Positions 1 to 6,263 of a stretch of DNA of 6,398 nt are shown in pieces. Within the stretch, counting starts at the first letter, position 1; each line of letters opens with the position of its first letter. The notes under the pieces were generated by a model. It did not search any database. It worked only from the letters and a program-made list of their open reading frames with translations, and was not told the DNA's origin. This DNA comes from Halieaceae bacterium (GTDB lineage Bacteria; Pseudomonadota; Gammaproteobacteria; Pseudomonadales; Halieaceae): assembly GCA_011524755.1 (NCBI GenBank), contig WTJR01000125.1, positions 1 through 6,398 on the forward strand. The letters run 5' to 3'. The position numbers and the translations under genes were made by a program.

Positions 1-2
1 GC

Positions 3-1166
3 TCTGGTGGTAGTGTGGGCGGCACCAGTGGCAAAGGCCCCAATCTTCCGGGCCCGGTGAATGCGCCCTCGCGTTTTCGCTCGGTAGCACAAGCGATGGC
101 GACGGTGCCGGTGGCAACCGCTGCCATGGGTGCTGTCGCAGGACTGCCAGCCGGTCGGCTTGTTGCATCACACTTCTCAGTCATGTCGAAAAGCACCGCA
201 CAAATCATTACGGCGGGCCCGGCTGTGGTCGAGCGGGCTATGGGTGAGAAAAAAACCAAGGATGAACTGGGTGGTTGGAAGGTACACACCAAGAACGGGA
301 CGGTGGACAACGGCGCGGACGACGAGAGTGCCTGCATCGAGGAGATCAAACGTTTCCTTTCCTACATGCCTGACAACGTCAATCAGTTGGCGCCTGTTGT
401 TGCGTGTGATGACCCTACTGATCGCTGCGAGGAGTCTCTGCTGGAGGTTGTGCCCCGTGACCGTCGTGTGGCGTTTGAGATGCGCAAGGTCATTCACGCC
501 GTATTTGACGAAGGCAGCTTTTTTGAGATGGGCAAAGGTTACGGCCGCTCACAAATAACGGGGCTTGCTCGCCTGAACGGGCAAACGGTTGGGGTGTGGG
601 GCAATGATTGCAAGTTCCTTGCTGGCTCGATGACGGCAGACGGAGCCCACAAGGCGCGACGTTTCATGGAGCTCTGCGAGACGTTTAGTTTTCCCATTGT
701 GACCTTGGTGGATGAGCCGGGATTTATGATTGGGAGTCAGGCCGAGCGCGAAGCGACCATCCGTCATGGAACGTCTGCGGTGCTGACGGCGGCCATGACA
801 ACAGTACCTTGGGCGGCGGTCATGGTTCGTCGCTCGTTTGGGGTCGCTCAGGCAGCGCACTACGGTCCGGAGGCTTACGTACTGGCCTGGCCCTCGGCCG
901 AGAGTGGACCACTGCCCGTGGAGGGTGGCGTTGCCGTCGCCTTCCGACGTGAAATCGAGGCGGCGCCGGACCCTGACGCCAAGCGTCGGGAGCTCGAAGA
1001 GATGTTAGCCGCGAAACAGTCGCCATTCCCGCGTGCAGAGGCGCTGTCGGTTCATGATCTGATTGACCCGCGGGAAACACGACCTGAGCTGTGTAAGTGG
1101 TTGGCACGCGTTCAGCCCTTGCTGCCTGATTTACTGGGCCCGTCGGCCTTCGCCATTAGACCTTGA
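3..1166 (+). CDS. Acyl-CoA carboxylase carboxyltransferase subunit, C-terminal part (5' truncated by window edge)
   Basis: This is the carboxyltransferase component of a biotin-dependent acyl-CoA carboxylase (acetyl-, propionyl- or related acyl-CoA). It moves carboxylate from carboxybiotin to the acyl-CoA in the cytoplasm. The frame is open to the left edge, so the GTG at 15 is internal and the true start lies upstream. 387 residues are visible; the family usually has about 510-550, so roughly a quarter is missing. Numbering from the first visible codon, the end of the N-terminal crotonase-like half is seen, with a Gly-rich acyl-CoA/oxyanion segment GAVAGLPAGR (about 43-52) followed by SHFSVM. 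The C-terminal half follows, with VDEPGFMIGSQAE (236-248), the counterpart of the VDxPGFxxG motif, then RHGTSAVLTAAM and a Trp-Pro-(S/T)-Ala-Glu segment (WPSAES). The next gene, 17 bases downstream, encodes a biotin carrier domain, which supports the assignment. The sequence is divergent from typical PccB or AccD, so the acyl substrate cannot be named. Family is secure; substrate is not. Confidence 0.9.
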   Translation, partial: SGGSVGGTSGKGPNLPGPVNAPSRFRSVAQAMATVPVATAAMGAVAGLPAGRLVASHFSVMSKSTAQIITAGPAVVERAMGEKKTKDELGGWKVHTKNGTVDNGADDESACIEEIKRFLSYMPDNVNQLAPVVACDDPTDRCEESLLEVVPRDRRVAFEMRKVIHAVFDEGSFFEMGKGYGRSQITGLARLNGQTVGVWGNDCKFLAGSMTADGAHKARRFMELCETFSFPIVTLVDEPGFMIGSQAEREATIRHGTSAVLTAAMTTVPWAAVMVRRSFGVAQAAHYGPEAYVLAWPSAESGPLPVEGGVAVAFRREIEAAPDPDAKRRELEEMLAAKQSPFPRAEALSVHDLIDPRETRPELCKWLARVQPLLPDLLGPSAFAIRP

Positions 1167-1170
1167 GACT

Positions 1171-1176
1171 GGGGGA
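1171..1176 (+). promoter_or_regulatory. Ribosome binding site fixing the start of the biotinyl protein
   Basis: GGGGGA ends 7 bases before the ATG at 1184. The frame is open upstream, with TTG codons at 1163 and 1181, but only ATG 1184 has an ideal spacing and gives a protein that begins directly at the biotinyl fold. The 1163 codon would overlap the carboxyltransferase stop and place this purine run inside the gene. Confidence 0.65.
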
Positions 1177-1183
1177 TATATTG

Positions 1184-1399
1184 ATGACAAAGATCGAACT
1201 GGAAACTGGTGGTTCTGTCTGGAAGCTTCTGGTCGCAGAGGGCGACGCGGTCGAGGAAGGGCAGACCTTATTTATCCTCGAGGTCATGAAGATGGAGGTG
1301 CCTTACGAGGCACCGCACGCGGGTACGATCGCTGCATTACATATTGCCGAGGGTGACTCCGTCGCTGAAGATGATCTCGCACTCGTTATTCAAGCCTGA
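1184..1399 (+). CDS. Stand-alone biotin carboxyl carrier (biotinyl) domain protein
   Basis: This small protein of 71 residues consists almost only of a biotinyl/lipoyl-type beta-barrel domain. It would carry biotin covalently and shuttle carboxylate between a biotin carboxylase and the carboxyltransferase encoded just upstream. The biotin attachment motif EVMKMEV lies at residues 33-39, with Lys36 (codon 1289-1291) as the expected biotinylated residue. The Met-Lys-Met core is intact, and Val34 replaces the more common Ala. Around it are the usual Gly-Asp turns (AEGDAVEEGQ before, AEGDSVAEDD after) that mark the two symmetrical halves of the fold. There is no N-terminal extension like that of AccB (about 150 residues), so this belongs to the short carrier class rather than the classical AccB. 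The start ATG was chosen over upstream TTG codons because of the GGGGGA ribosome binding site. It is probably cotranscribed with the upstream gene. No biotin carboxylase gene is visible in the window. Confidence 0.9.
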   Translation: MTKIELETGGSVWKLLVAEGDAVEEGQTLFILEVMKMEVPYEAPHAGTIAALHIAEGDSVAEDDLALVIQA

Positions 1400-1431
1400 T
1401 GGCTGTGCAGCCGAGCATCAGATGAGTTTTC

Positions 1432-1481
1432 TGACGCGTCTCGCTCGGTGACGCATCACTGACGGGTAACTGACGTCCCAA
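1432..1481 (+). promoter_or_regulatory. TGACG direct repeats with 11-base phasing, possible regulator binding array
   Basis: TGACG occurs at 1432, 1449, 1460 and 1471. The last three are exactly 11 bases apart, and the first two of these share the form TGACGnnnnAC. The 11-base step matches one helical turn and is the arrangement used by OmpR/PhoB-type winged-helix regulators, though the core here is not a recognised Pho box (CTGTCAT). The array ends about 16 bases upstream of a candidate -35 element, as expected of an activator site for the ABC operon. The repeats are seen directly; regulator binding is inference. Confidence 0.35.
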
Positions 1482-1510
1482 ACCACCCTCATAAAGTTGA
1501 GGCAGGTTTG
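1479..1510. repeat. Imperfect 32-base palindrome: operator or weak terminator hairpin
   Basis: The outer arms CAAACC (1479-1484) and GGTTTG (1505-1510) and the inner arms CCTCA (1487-1491) and TGAGG (1498-1502) are exact inverted repeats. They are separated by a 2x2 mismatch (AC/CA) and a 6-base centre (TAAAGT). No T-run follows, so it is a poor intrinsic terminator for the upstream carboxylase genes. It overlaps the candidate -35 element at 1497-1502, which fits an operator for a dimeric regulator. Function is inferred only from position. Confidence 0.45.
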
Positions 1511-1526
1511 TACCGCAGAGTAGACT
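1497..1526 (+). promoter_or_regulatory. Candidate sigma-70 type promoter for the ABC exporter operon
   Basis: TTGAGG (1497-1502) and TAGACT (1521-1526) each match the -35 and -10 consensus at 4 of 6 bases, with an 18-base spacer. Transcription would begin near 1533, leaving a leader of roughly 57 bases before the ATG at 1590. The match is modest and other weak AT-rich options (TTTATA at 1543-1548) exist, but no good -35 pairs with them. The remaining part of the 190-base gap (1400-1431 and 1527-1589) shows only a short GGCT/AGCC hairpin at 1401-1412 just after the biotinyl gene stop, and no small gene. Confidence 0.35.
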
Positions 1527-1589
1527 GTTGGTTCATTTCCAATTTATACCCATCGCTCGCGTCGTTAATTCGCGACTACAGGATCCTGC

Positions 1590-2477
1590 ATGCTCAGTTT
1601 GACTGATGTTACCCACGTTTACCCAAACAACACCCGTGCCCTCGACGGTGTCACGCTCGAAATACCCAGAGGGATGTATGGGCTGTTAGGTCCCAACGGT
1701 GCAGGTAAGTCGACACTCATGCGCTCCATTGCGACCTTACAAACACCATCCTCGGGAGCGATCACCTTTGATGGTGTTGATGTCGTGGCTGAGCCCGAGG
1801 CGATTAGGGCTCGACTGGGTTATTTGCCGCAGGATTTTGGCGTTTATCCACGGGTGACTGCCTACGATATGCTCGAGCACATGGCGGTGCTAAAAGGTAT
1901 TGCCGGCAGTGCAGAGCGCAAAGAAACGGTCGAGACGCTTCTCAATCAGGTCAATCTCTGGAAGGTGCGCAAGAAGGCGATTGCCGGATTTTCCGGCGGT
2001 ATGCGACAGCGCTTCGGTATTGCCCAAGCACTGATTGGTAACCCTGACCTCATCATCACCGACGAGCCGACCGCCGGGCTAGATCCGGAAGAGCGCAATC
2101 GGTTCCTTAATTTACTCGCCGAGGTCGGTGAGAACGTCGTCGTTATCTTATCCACTCACATTGTGGAAGACGTTGCGGATCTGTGCCCTCGAATGGCGGT
2201 CTTGGTAGGCGGTAAAGTGCAGTTGGAAGGTGCGCCAGCGGACCTCATTGCATCGACCGCCGGGATGATCTGGGAGAAAACCATTCCCCGGACCGAGTAC
2301 GGGGCTTACGACGCCAAGTATCAGATTATTTCTAGCCGCTTGATGGCAGGTCAGAGCGTTATTCACATCATGTCCGATGCGGATCCGGGTGAGGGCTTCA
2401 CCTCCGTATCGGGCGGCTTGGAAGATGTCTACTTCACCACGCTGGCTCGAACGCGTGGCGAGTCGGCAGCAGCTTAA
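1590..2477 (+). CDS. ABC transporter ATP-binding protein, partner of the permease-peptidase
   Basis: This is the nucleotide-binding subunit of an ABC-2 type exporter, acting on the cytoplasmic face of the inner membrane. All ABC ATPase motifs are intact in its 295 residues: the A-loop aromatic Tyr11, Walker A GPNGAGKST (34-42), Q-loop Gln81 in YLPQDFG, signature FSGGMRQ (134-140), Walker B LIITDEP (154-160) with catalytic Glu159, D-loop AGLD (162-165), and switch His190 in STHIVED. A C-terminal tail of about 90 residues follows the core, as in many drug or peptide exporter ATPases of the CcmA/NatA-like class; it is probably a dimerisation or regulatory tail. The start ATG has AGGA (1580-1583) at 6 bases. 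The permease-peptidase gene begins 14 bases after this stop, so the two are translated from one message. Since the partner contains both permease halves on one chain, the expected complex has two copies of this ATPase per membrane chain. The transported substrate is unknown. Confidence 0.93.
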   Translation: MLSLTDVTHVYPNNTRALDGVTLEIPRGMYGLLGPNGAGKSTLMRSIATLQTPSSGAITFDGVDVVAEPEAIRARLGYLPQDFGVYPRVTAYDMLEHMAVLKGIAGSAERKETVETLLNQVNLWKVRKKAIAGFSGGMRQRFGIAQALIGNPDLIITDEPTAGLDPEERNRFLNLLAEVGENVVVILSTHIVEDVADLCPRMAVLVGGKVQLEGAPADLIASTAGMIWEKTIPRTEYGAYDAKYQIISSRLMAGQSVIHIMSDADPGEGFTSVSGGLEDVYFTTLARTRGESAAA

Positions 2478-2479
2478 CC

Positions 2480-2484
2480 GGAGG
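2480..2484 (+). promoter_or_regulatory. Ribosome binding site supporting the GTG start of the permease-peptidase
   Basis: GGAGG ends 7 bases before GTG 2492, right after the ATPase stop at 2475-2477. The GTG gives a protein that starts with FASIFGFELRYQLRNP, the amphipathic cytoplasmic helix typical of ABC-2 permeases, so this non-ATG start is preferred over any later one. Confidence 0.75.
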
Positions 2485-2491
2485 TCAGCAC

Positions 2492-5400
2492 GTGTTTGCA
2501 TCGATCTTTGGATTTGAGCTCCGCTATCAACTGCGAAATCCGGTTTTCGTCGTCACGTCATTGGTCTTTTTCTTGCTGACCTTTGGCTCTGTCACCATCG
2601 ATAACATTCAGATCGGGGCGGGTGGCAATATCCACGTTAACAGTCCTGTGGCCATTGCCCAGACAGTACTCATCATGACGGTGTTTTACATGTTTGCGAG
2701 CACGGCGTTTGTGGCAAATGTTGTCGTTCGGGATGACGAGAGTGGCTTCGGCCCTATGGTCCGTTCGACCAGCGTAACCAAGTTTGCCTATCTGCTGGGT
2801 CGCTATGCCGGAGCCTACACTGCAGCGGCTTTAGGTTTTGCGGCAGTGCCTCTCGCGATTTTAATTGGCTCGCAGATGCCCTGGTTGGACCAGGAAACCC
2901 TCGGTCCGACGGTCATTGGTGACTACCTCCGTATTTTTCTTATGTTCGCACTGCCGAATATTTTGGTGACCTCAGCCATTTTCTTTGCGGTTGCCTGCGT
3001 ATTCCGGTCGATGATGCTGAGCTACGTGGGTGTGCTGGTTTTTCTGGTTCTGTATTTCACCTTGACGAGTCTGGCAGGGAGCCAGCCCGAGATGCGTGAC
3101 ACGATTGCCACCATCGAACCGTTTGGTTTGGGCGCCTTTTCTGATGTAACACGGTACTGGAGCGCAGCCGAAAGCAATAGTTTGGTGCCACCATTTGAAG
3201 GCACGCTCATGTGGAATCGGCTCATTGCGATCGCGCTGGCCGCCCTTGCCTTAGGTATTGCTTATTCACGCTACAGCTTTGCCGAAAAGGGCGTTTCGGC
3301 TCGCAAGCTCAAGAAAGAACAGAAGCGCGAGGCGAAGGAAGCCGCTGAGCAGCCCGCGCTGGTAGATCGCTTGCCTACGCCCAACCAAGCGGCAGCCGCG
3401 TGGCCCAGATTGGTTGCACGCACGCGACTGGAAATGAACCTCATATTCACCAGCCCGGCCTTTTTCGTGCTGATTTTGATTGGCTTGTTCAACTCGGGTG
3501 GCGCACTTTGGTTTGCCAACCAGGTTTACGGCACGCCCGCGGTCCCAATGACCTTTGCGTTGTTGATGCCGCTCTTTGGCTCGTTCGGCATTATCCCCAT
3601 CATTATCGCCATCTACTTTGCCGGTGAGCTGGTCTGGCGTGACCGCGATCGCGGTATGCACGAGATCATCGATTCAACGGCATTGCCTAACTGGGCGTAC
3701 TTCATTCCCAAGGTCATTGCGGTTGCGGCCGTACTCATTGCGACGTTGTGTATTGCGGCGCTCACCGCCATCTTGGTGCAGTTATTTCGGGGTTACACCG
3801 CCATCGAACTCGATAAATATTTAGTGTGGTTCATCCTGCCGTACTCGGTAGATATGCTGATGACCGCCATTCTGGCGGTTTTCTTCCAAGCGCTGAGCAC
3901 CAGTAAATACATGGGCTGGGGCCTGATGGTCATTTATCTCGTGGCCTCAATTACGCTGGTTTCACTGGGCTTCGAGCACCCGCTCTACAACTTCGGTGAT
4001 GTTGGTTTTGTGATGGTCTCGGACCTGAACGGGGCCGATGTGGGAGGTGCCAAGAGTTGGTGGCTGCGTCTCTACTGGGGTGGTGTTTGTCTCATTCTGT
4101 CCGTTATCGCTTACCTACTATGGCGTCGGGGTGTCGCCGTGTCCCTGCGTGCGCAAATCGCGCGCGTTCCATCGCGTCTCGTGGGTGTTCCGGCCGCACT
4201 TCTGCTGTCCGGTTTCGCTATCTCAGCGGTCACTGGGAGCTGGATGTTCTATCAAATGAATGTCGTGAACGAGTATGTGATTAGCGACGAGCAGGAAGAG
4301 CGTTTAGCTGATTATGAAAAACAGTTCCTGCAGTACGAGTCGGTGAAGCAGCCTTCCGCGACACACGTCCAGTTAGCAGTTGATCTTTACCCTCATCAGG
4401 GCCGCGCATTGGTGAACGGTCGTTACACGCTGGTCAATGATACGGGTGCTCCGGTCGAGGAGCTGCACGTGCTCTTCCAGGACGGGTATTCAGAGCTGAC
4501 CGAGCTAGATATTCCCGGAGGCTCGCTGACGCTCGATGAGCAGGAAGACTACGGCTATCAAATTTATACGCTCGAGCCTGCGATGGCCCCCGGTGAAACG
4601 CTAGAAATGCGATTCGCTACTGAGCGCGTACACGATGGATTTTCAACCCGTGGCGCCGATACGCGTTTGGTGAAAAACGGAACGTTTTTGAATAACGCCG
4701 AGTTTGCGCCTCAGCTCGGATTTGATCGGTCGGCATTACTGCAGGATCGGTCCACCCGTCGTAAGTACGACCTTCCCGCCGAATTGCGTATGCCGAAACT
4801 CGAAGACGAGTCAGCTCGCGATCGAAACTATGTCGGGAACGTGGATTGGGTAATGTCTGATATCACGGTCACGACGCGCGCCGATCAAGTCCCGATCGCG
4901 CCAGGAAAGCTAGTTTCCGATGTGACCGAGGGCGATCGCAGAACCGCGCGCTTTAAGTCTACGAATCCCATTCTGGGCTTCTTCTCGGTTCAGTCAGCGG
5001 AGTATGCCGTGACCAAGCGCGAGCATACCGGTATCGATATGGAGATTTACCACCATCCCACGCATGGGTTTAATGCGGAGCGTATGCTCGATGCCATGGC
5101 AGTGTCGCTTGACTACTTCCAGGAGAACTTTGGTCCCTATCAGTTCGATTACGCGAGGGTGATCGAATTTCCGGGTTACGCTACTTTTGCTCAGGCCTTC
5201 GCCGGCACCGTGCCTTACTCCGAGCGCATTGGCTTTATTGCCAATACGGCGGATGAAGATGACATCGATTACGTCACCTATGTGACGGCCCACGAATATG
5301 GCCATCAGTACTGGGCGCATCAGCTCATCAGTGCCTACATGCAAGGTGGGACTATCATGGTCGAGACCATGGCGCAGTACTCCGCGCTGATGGTCATGAA

Positions 5401-6088
5401 GGAGATTTACGGTGAAGAGCAAATTCGCCGCTTCCTGAAGTACGAGCTCGATGCCTACCTGTCGTCGCGCGGGAGTGAGGCCATCGAGGAGCTGCCGCTC
5501 AATCGCGTCGAGAATCAGGGATACATTCACTACCGAAAAGGCGCGGTTGTGATGTATCTCTTGCAGGACCGGCTTGGTGAGGAGCGAGTGAATGCCATGT
5601 TGGCGGAGCTGCTCGATCGCTTTAAGTTCAAGAGTCAGCCCTACGCGAGCTCGACCGATCTGGTGGATGGCTTCAAGGCATTAGCGCGAGACGAGGCCGA
5701 GGCTCGGTTGGTCGAGGACCTTCTTGAGAACATCACTCTGTACGATTTCACCGCATCGGATGCGACCGTGGCGGAGCTTGAAAACGGTCAATTTGAAACA
5801 ACGTTTACTGTGACTGCCGCCAAGTTGTATGCCGACGGAGAGGGTGAAGAAACCGAGGCAGATTTCGAGAACCTGGTCGATATCGGCGCTTTCACTAAGC
5901 GTCCCGGTTACGAAGTGCTTGAGCCTGCCGACGTGATCAGCTTCCGTTTGGAGCCCTTAGTGTCGGGCGAGCAAGTCGTCACGGTGACAACCGATGAGAA
6001 GCCAGCTTTCGTCGGGGTGGATCCGTACAGCAAGTTCGTTGACCGGCAGGGCGACGACAATATTACGGCTGTTGAGGAAGCAGACTAG
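2492..6088 (+). CDS. ABC-2 type permease (two halves) fused to a periplasmic M1-like zinc metallopeptidase
   Basis: This 1198-residue inner-membrane protein joins an exporter channel to a peptidase. The first ABC-2 half has six hydrophobic segments (about 18-36, 54-77, 104-126, 146-171, 174-195, 242-259). A charged Lys/Glu-rich cytoplasmic linker follows (about 262-318), then a second six-segment half (about 321-341, 353-377, 403-430, 444-466, 475-493, 524-544), an Arg-rich loop and a thirteenth segment (565-587). The odd number places the rest (588-1198) in the periplasm, which fits its acidic make-up and its complete lack of cysteine. That part holds a helical linker (about 590-622), a beta-rich domain (about 624-850), the catalytic domain with HEYGH (934-938), Glu958 as the likely third zinc ligand and Tyr1014 in HYRKGA as the likely transition-state Tyr, and a C-terminal beta domain (about 1081-1190) ending near VGVDPYSKF. 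Glu935 would be the general base. It is cotranscribed with its ATPase. The architecture recurs in bacteria, but I know of no established substrate. Possible roles are peptide export with trimming, or ATP-driven control of the peptidase. Confidence 0.92.
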   Translation: MFASIFGFELRYQLRNPVFVVTSLVFFLLTFGSVTIDNIQIGAGGNIHVNSPVAIAQTVLIMTVFYMFASTAFVANVVVRDDESGFGPMVRSTSVTKFAYLLGRYAGAYTAAALGFAAVPLAILIGSQMPWLDQETLGPTVIGDYLRIFLMFALPNILVTSAIFFAVACVFRSMMLSYVGVLVFLVLYFTLTSLAGSQPEMRDTIATIEPFGLGAFSDVTRYWSAAESNSLVPPFEGTLMWNRLIAIALAALALGIAYSRYSFAEKGVSARKLKKEQKREAKEAAEQPALVDRLPTPNQAAAAWPRLVARTRLEMNLIFTSPAFFVLILIGLFNSGGALWFANQVYGTPAVPMTFALLMPLFGSFGIIPIIIAIYFAGELVWRDRDRGMHEIIDSTALPNWAYFIPKVIAVAAVLIATLCIAALTAILVQLFRGYTAIELDKYLVWFILPYSVDMLMTAILAVFFQALSTSKYMGWGLMVIYLVASITLVSLGFEHPLYNFGDVGFVMVSDLNGADVGGAKSWWLRLYWGGVCLILSVIAYLLWRRGVAVSLRAQIARVPSRLVGVPAALLLSGFAISAVTGSWMFYQMNVVNEYVISDEQEERLADYEKQFLQYESVKQPSATHVQLAVDLYPHQGRALVNGRYTLVNDTGAPVEELHVLFQDGYSELTELDIPGGSLTLDEQEDYGYQIYTLEPAMAPGETLEMRFATERVHDGFSTRGADTRLVKNGTFLNNAEFAPQLGFDRSALLQDRSTRRKYDLPAELRMPKLEDESARDRNYVGNVDWVMSDITVTTRADQVPIAPGKLVSDVTEGDRRTARFKSTNPILGFFSVQSAEYAVTKREHTGIDMEIYHHPTHGFNAERMLDAMAVSLDYFQENFGPYQFDYARVIEFPGYATFAQAFAGTVPYSERIGFIANTADEDDIDYVTYVTAHEYGHQYWAHQLISAYMQGGTIMVETMAQYSALMVMKEIYGEEQIRRFLKYELDAYLSSRGSEAIEELPLNRVENQGYIHYRKGAVVMYLLQDRLGEERVNAMLAELLDRFKFKSQPYASSTDLVDGFKALARDEAEARLVEDLLENITLYDFTASDATVAELENGQFETTFTVTAAKLYADGEGEETEADFENLVDIGAFTKRPGYEVLEPADVISFRLEPLVSGEQVVTVTTDEKPAFVGVDPYSKFVDRQGDDNITAVEEAD

Positions 6089-6143
6089 CGACCGGCGCTG
6101 GCGGTCACCGGCCGAATCTGCGCAAAACGGAAGCCGGCAAGCG

Positions 6144-6163
6144 GACTGGTTTTAAAGCCAGTC
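6144..6163 (+). other. Small hairpin in the 3' region of the exporter transcript
   Basis: GACTGG (6144-6149) and CCAGTC (6158-6163) form an exact 6-base-pair stem around TTTTAAAG, extendable by one T-G pair inside. It lies in a 131-base stretch (6089-6219) between the permease-peptidase stop and the terminator, in which I see no gene. The same stretch has an imperfect direct repeat (GCCGGCAAGCGGACT at 6133-6147 and GCCGGAAGTGGACT at 6203-6216). A structured 3' untranslated region is the simplest reading. Confidence 0.4.
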
Positions 6164-6219
6164 TCGGTTCAGACGGCAGACGTGTCTCACAAGGCATCCG
6201 GTGCCGGAAGTGGACTCCA

Positions 6220-6246
6220 AAGGGCCGCCGATCGATGGCGGCCCTT
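6220..6246. terminator. Strong intrinsic terminator between convergent genes, probably bidirectional
   Basis: AAGGGCCGCC (6220-6229) and GGCGGCCCTT (6237-6246) form a perfect 10-base-pair GC-rich stem with a 7-base loop (GATCGAT). The plus-strand transcript continues with a short weak U-rich stretch (CCCTTATCT), and the minus-strand transcript with CCCTTTGG. The hairpin sits 17 bases beyond the minus-strand glycosidase stop and about 131 bases beyond the plus-strand permease-peptidase stop, so it is placed best for the glycosidase and can also end the exporter message. Confidence 0.75.
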
Positions 6247-6263
6247 ATCTGACCTGTAATTCC

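Noticed and set aside
1063..1356. 97-codon plus-strand frame overlapping both carboxylase genes
   Set aside because: It spans the end of the carboxyltransferase and most of the biotinyl gene in another frame. Both real genes have strong family motifs, and this translation has none.
1397..1430. Possible terminator of the carboxylase genes (GGCT/AGCC hairpin with a TTTT further on)
   Set aside because: The stem has only 4 base pairs and the T-run lies about 14 bases beyond it, so it does not meet the pattern of an intrinsic terminator.
1432..1475. TGACG repeats considered as a CRISPR array or tandem repeat expansion
   Set aside because: The repeated unit is only 5-7 bases and the spacings are 17, 11 and 11 bases, far too short for CRISPR. 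A regulatory array fits better.
3266..3661. 131-codon open frame on the minus strand
   Set aside because: It is antisense to the linker and first segments of the second ABC-2 half, with a translation of low-complexity Arg/Gln/Gly character and no recognisable domain.
4994..5530. 178-codon open frame on the minus strand
   Set aside because: It lies wholly within the catalytic part of the permease-peptidase, which has clear motifs in the plus frame. The antisense translation resembles no family and has no ribosome binding site that I can see, so it is a shadow frame.
6107..6196. About 30-codon minus-strand frame starting with ATG at 6196
   Set aside because: It is Arg/Leu-rich with no family signature, has no clear ribosome binding site and lies in the structured untranslated region.
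6122..6218. Possible tRNA-like element (hairpin with TTTTAAAG loop, a GGTTCAGAC segment, and CCA at the end)
   Set aside because: The anticodon-like loop has the wrong size, no 7-base-pair acceptor stem pairs the ends, and no D-arm can be drawn. The similarity is superficial.
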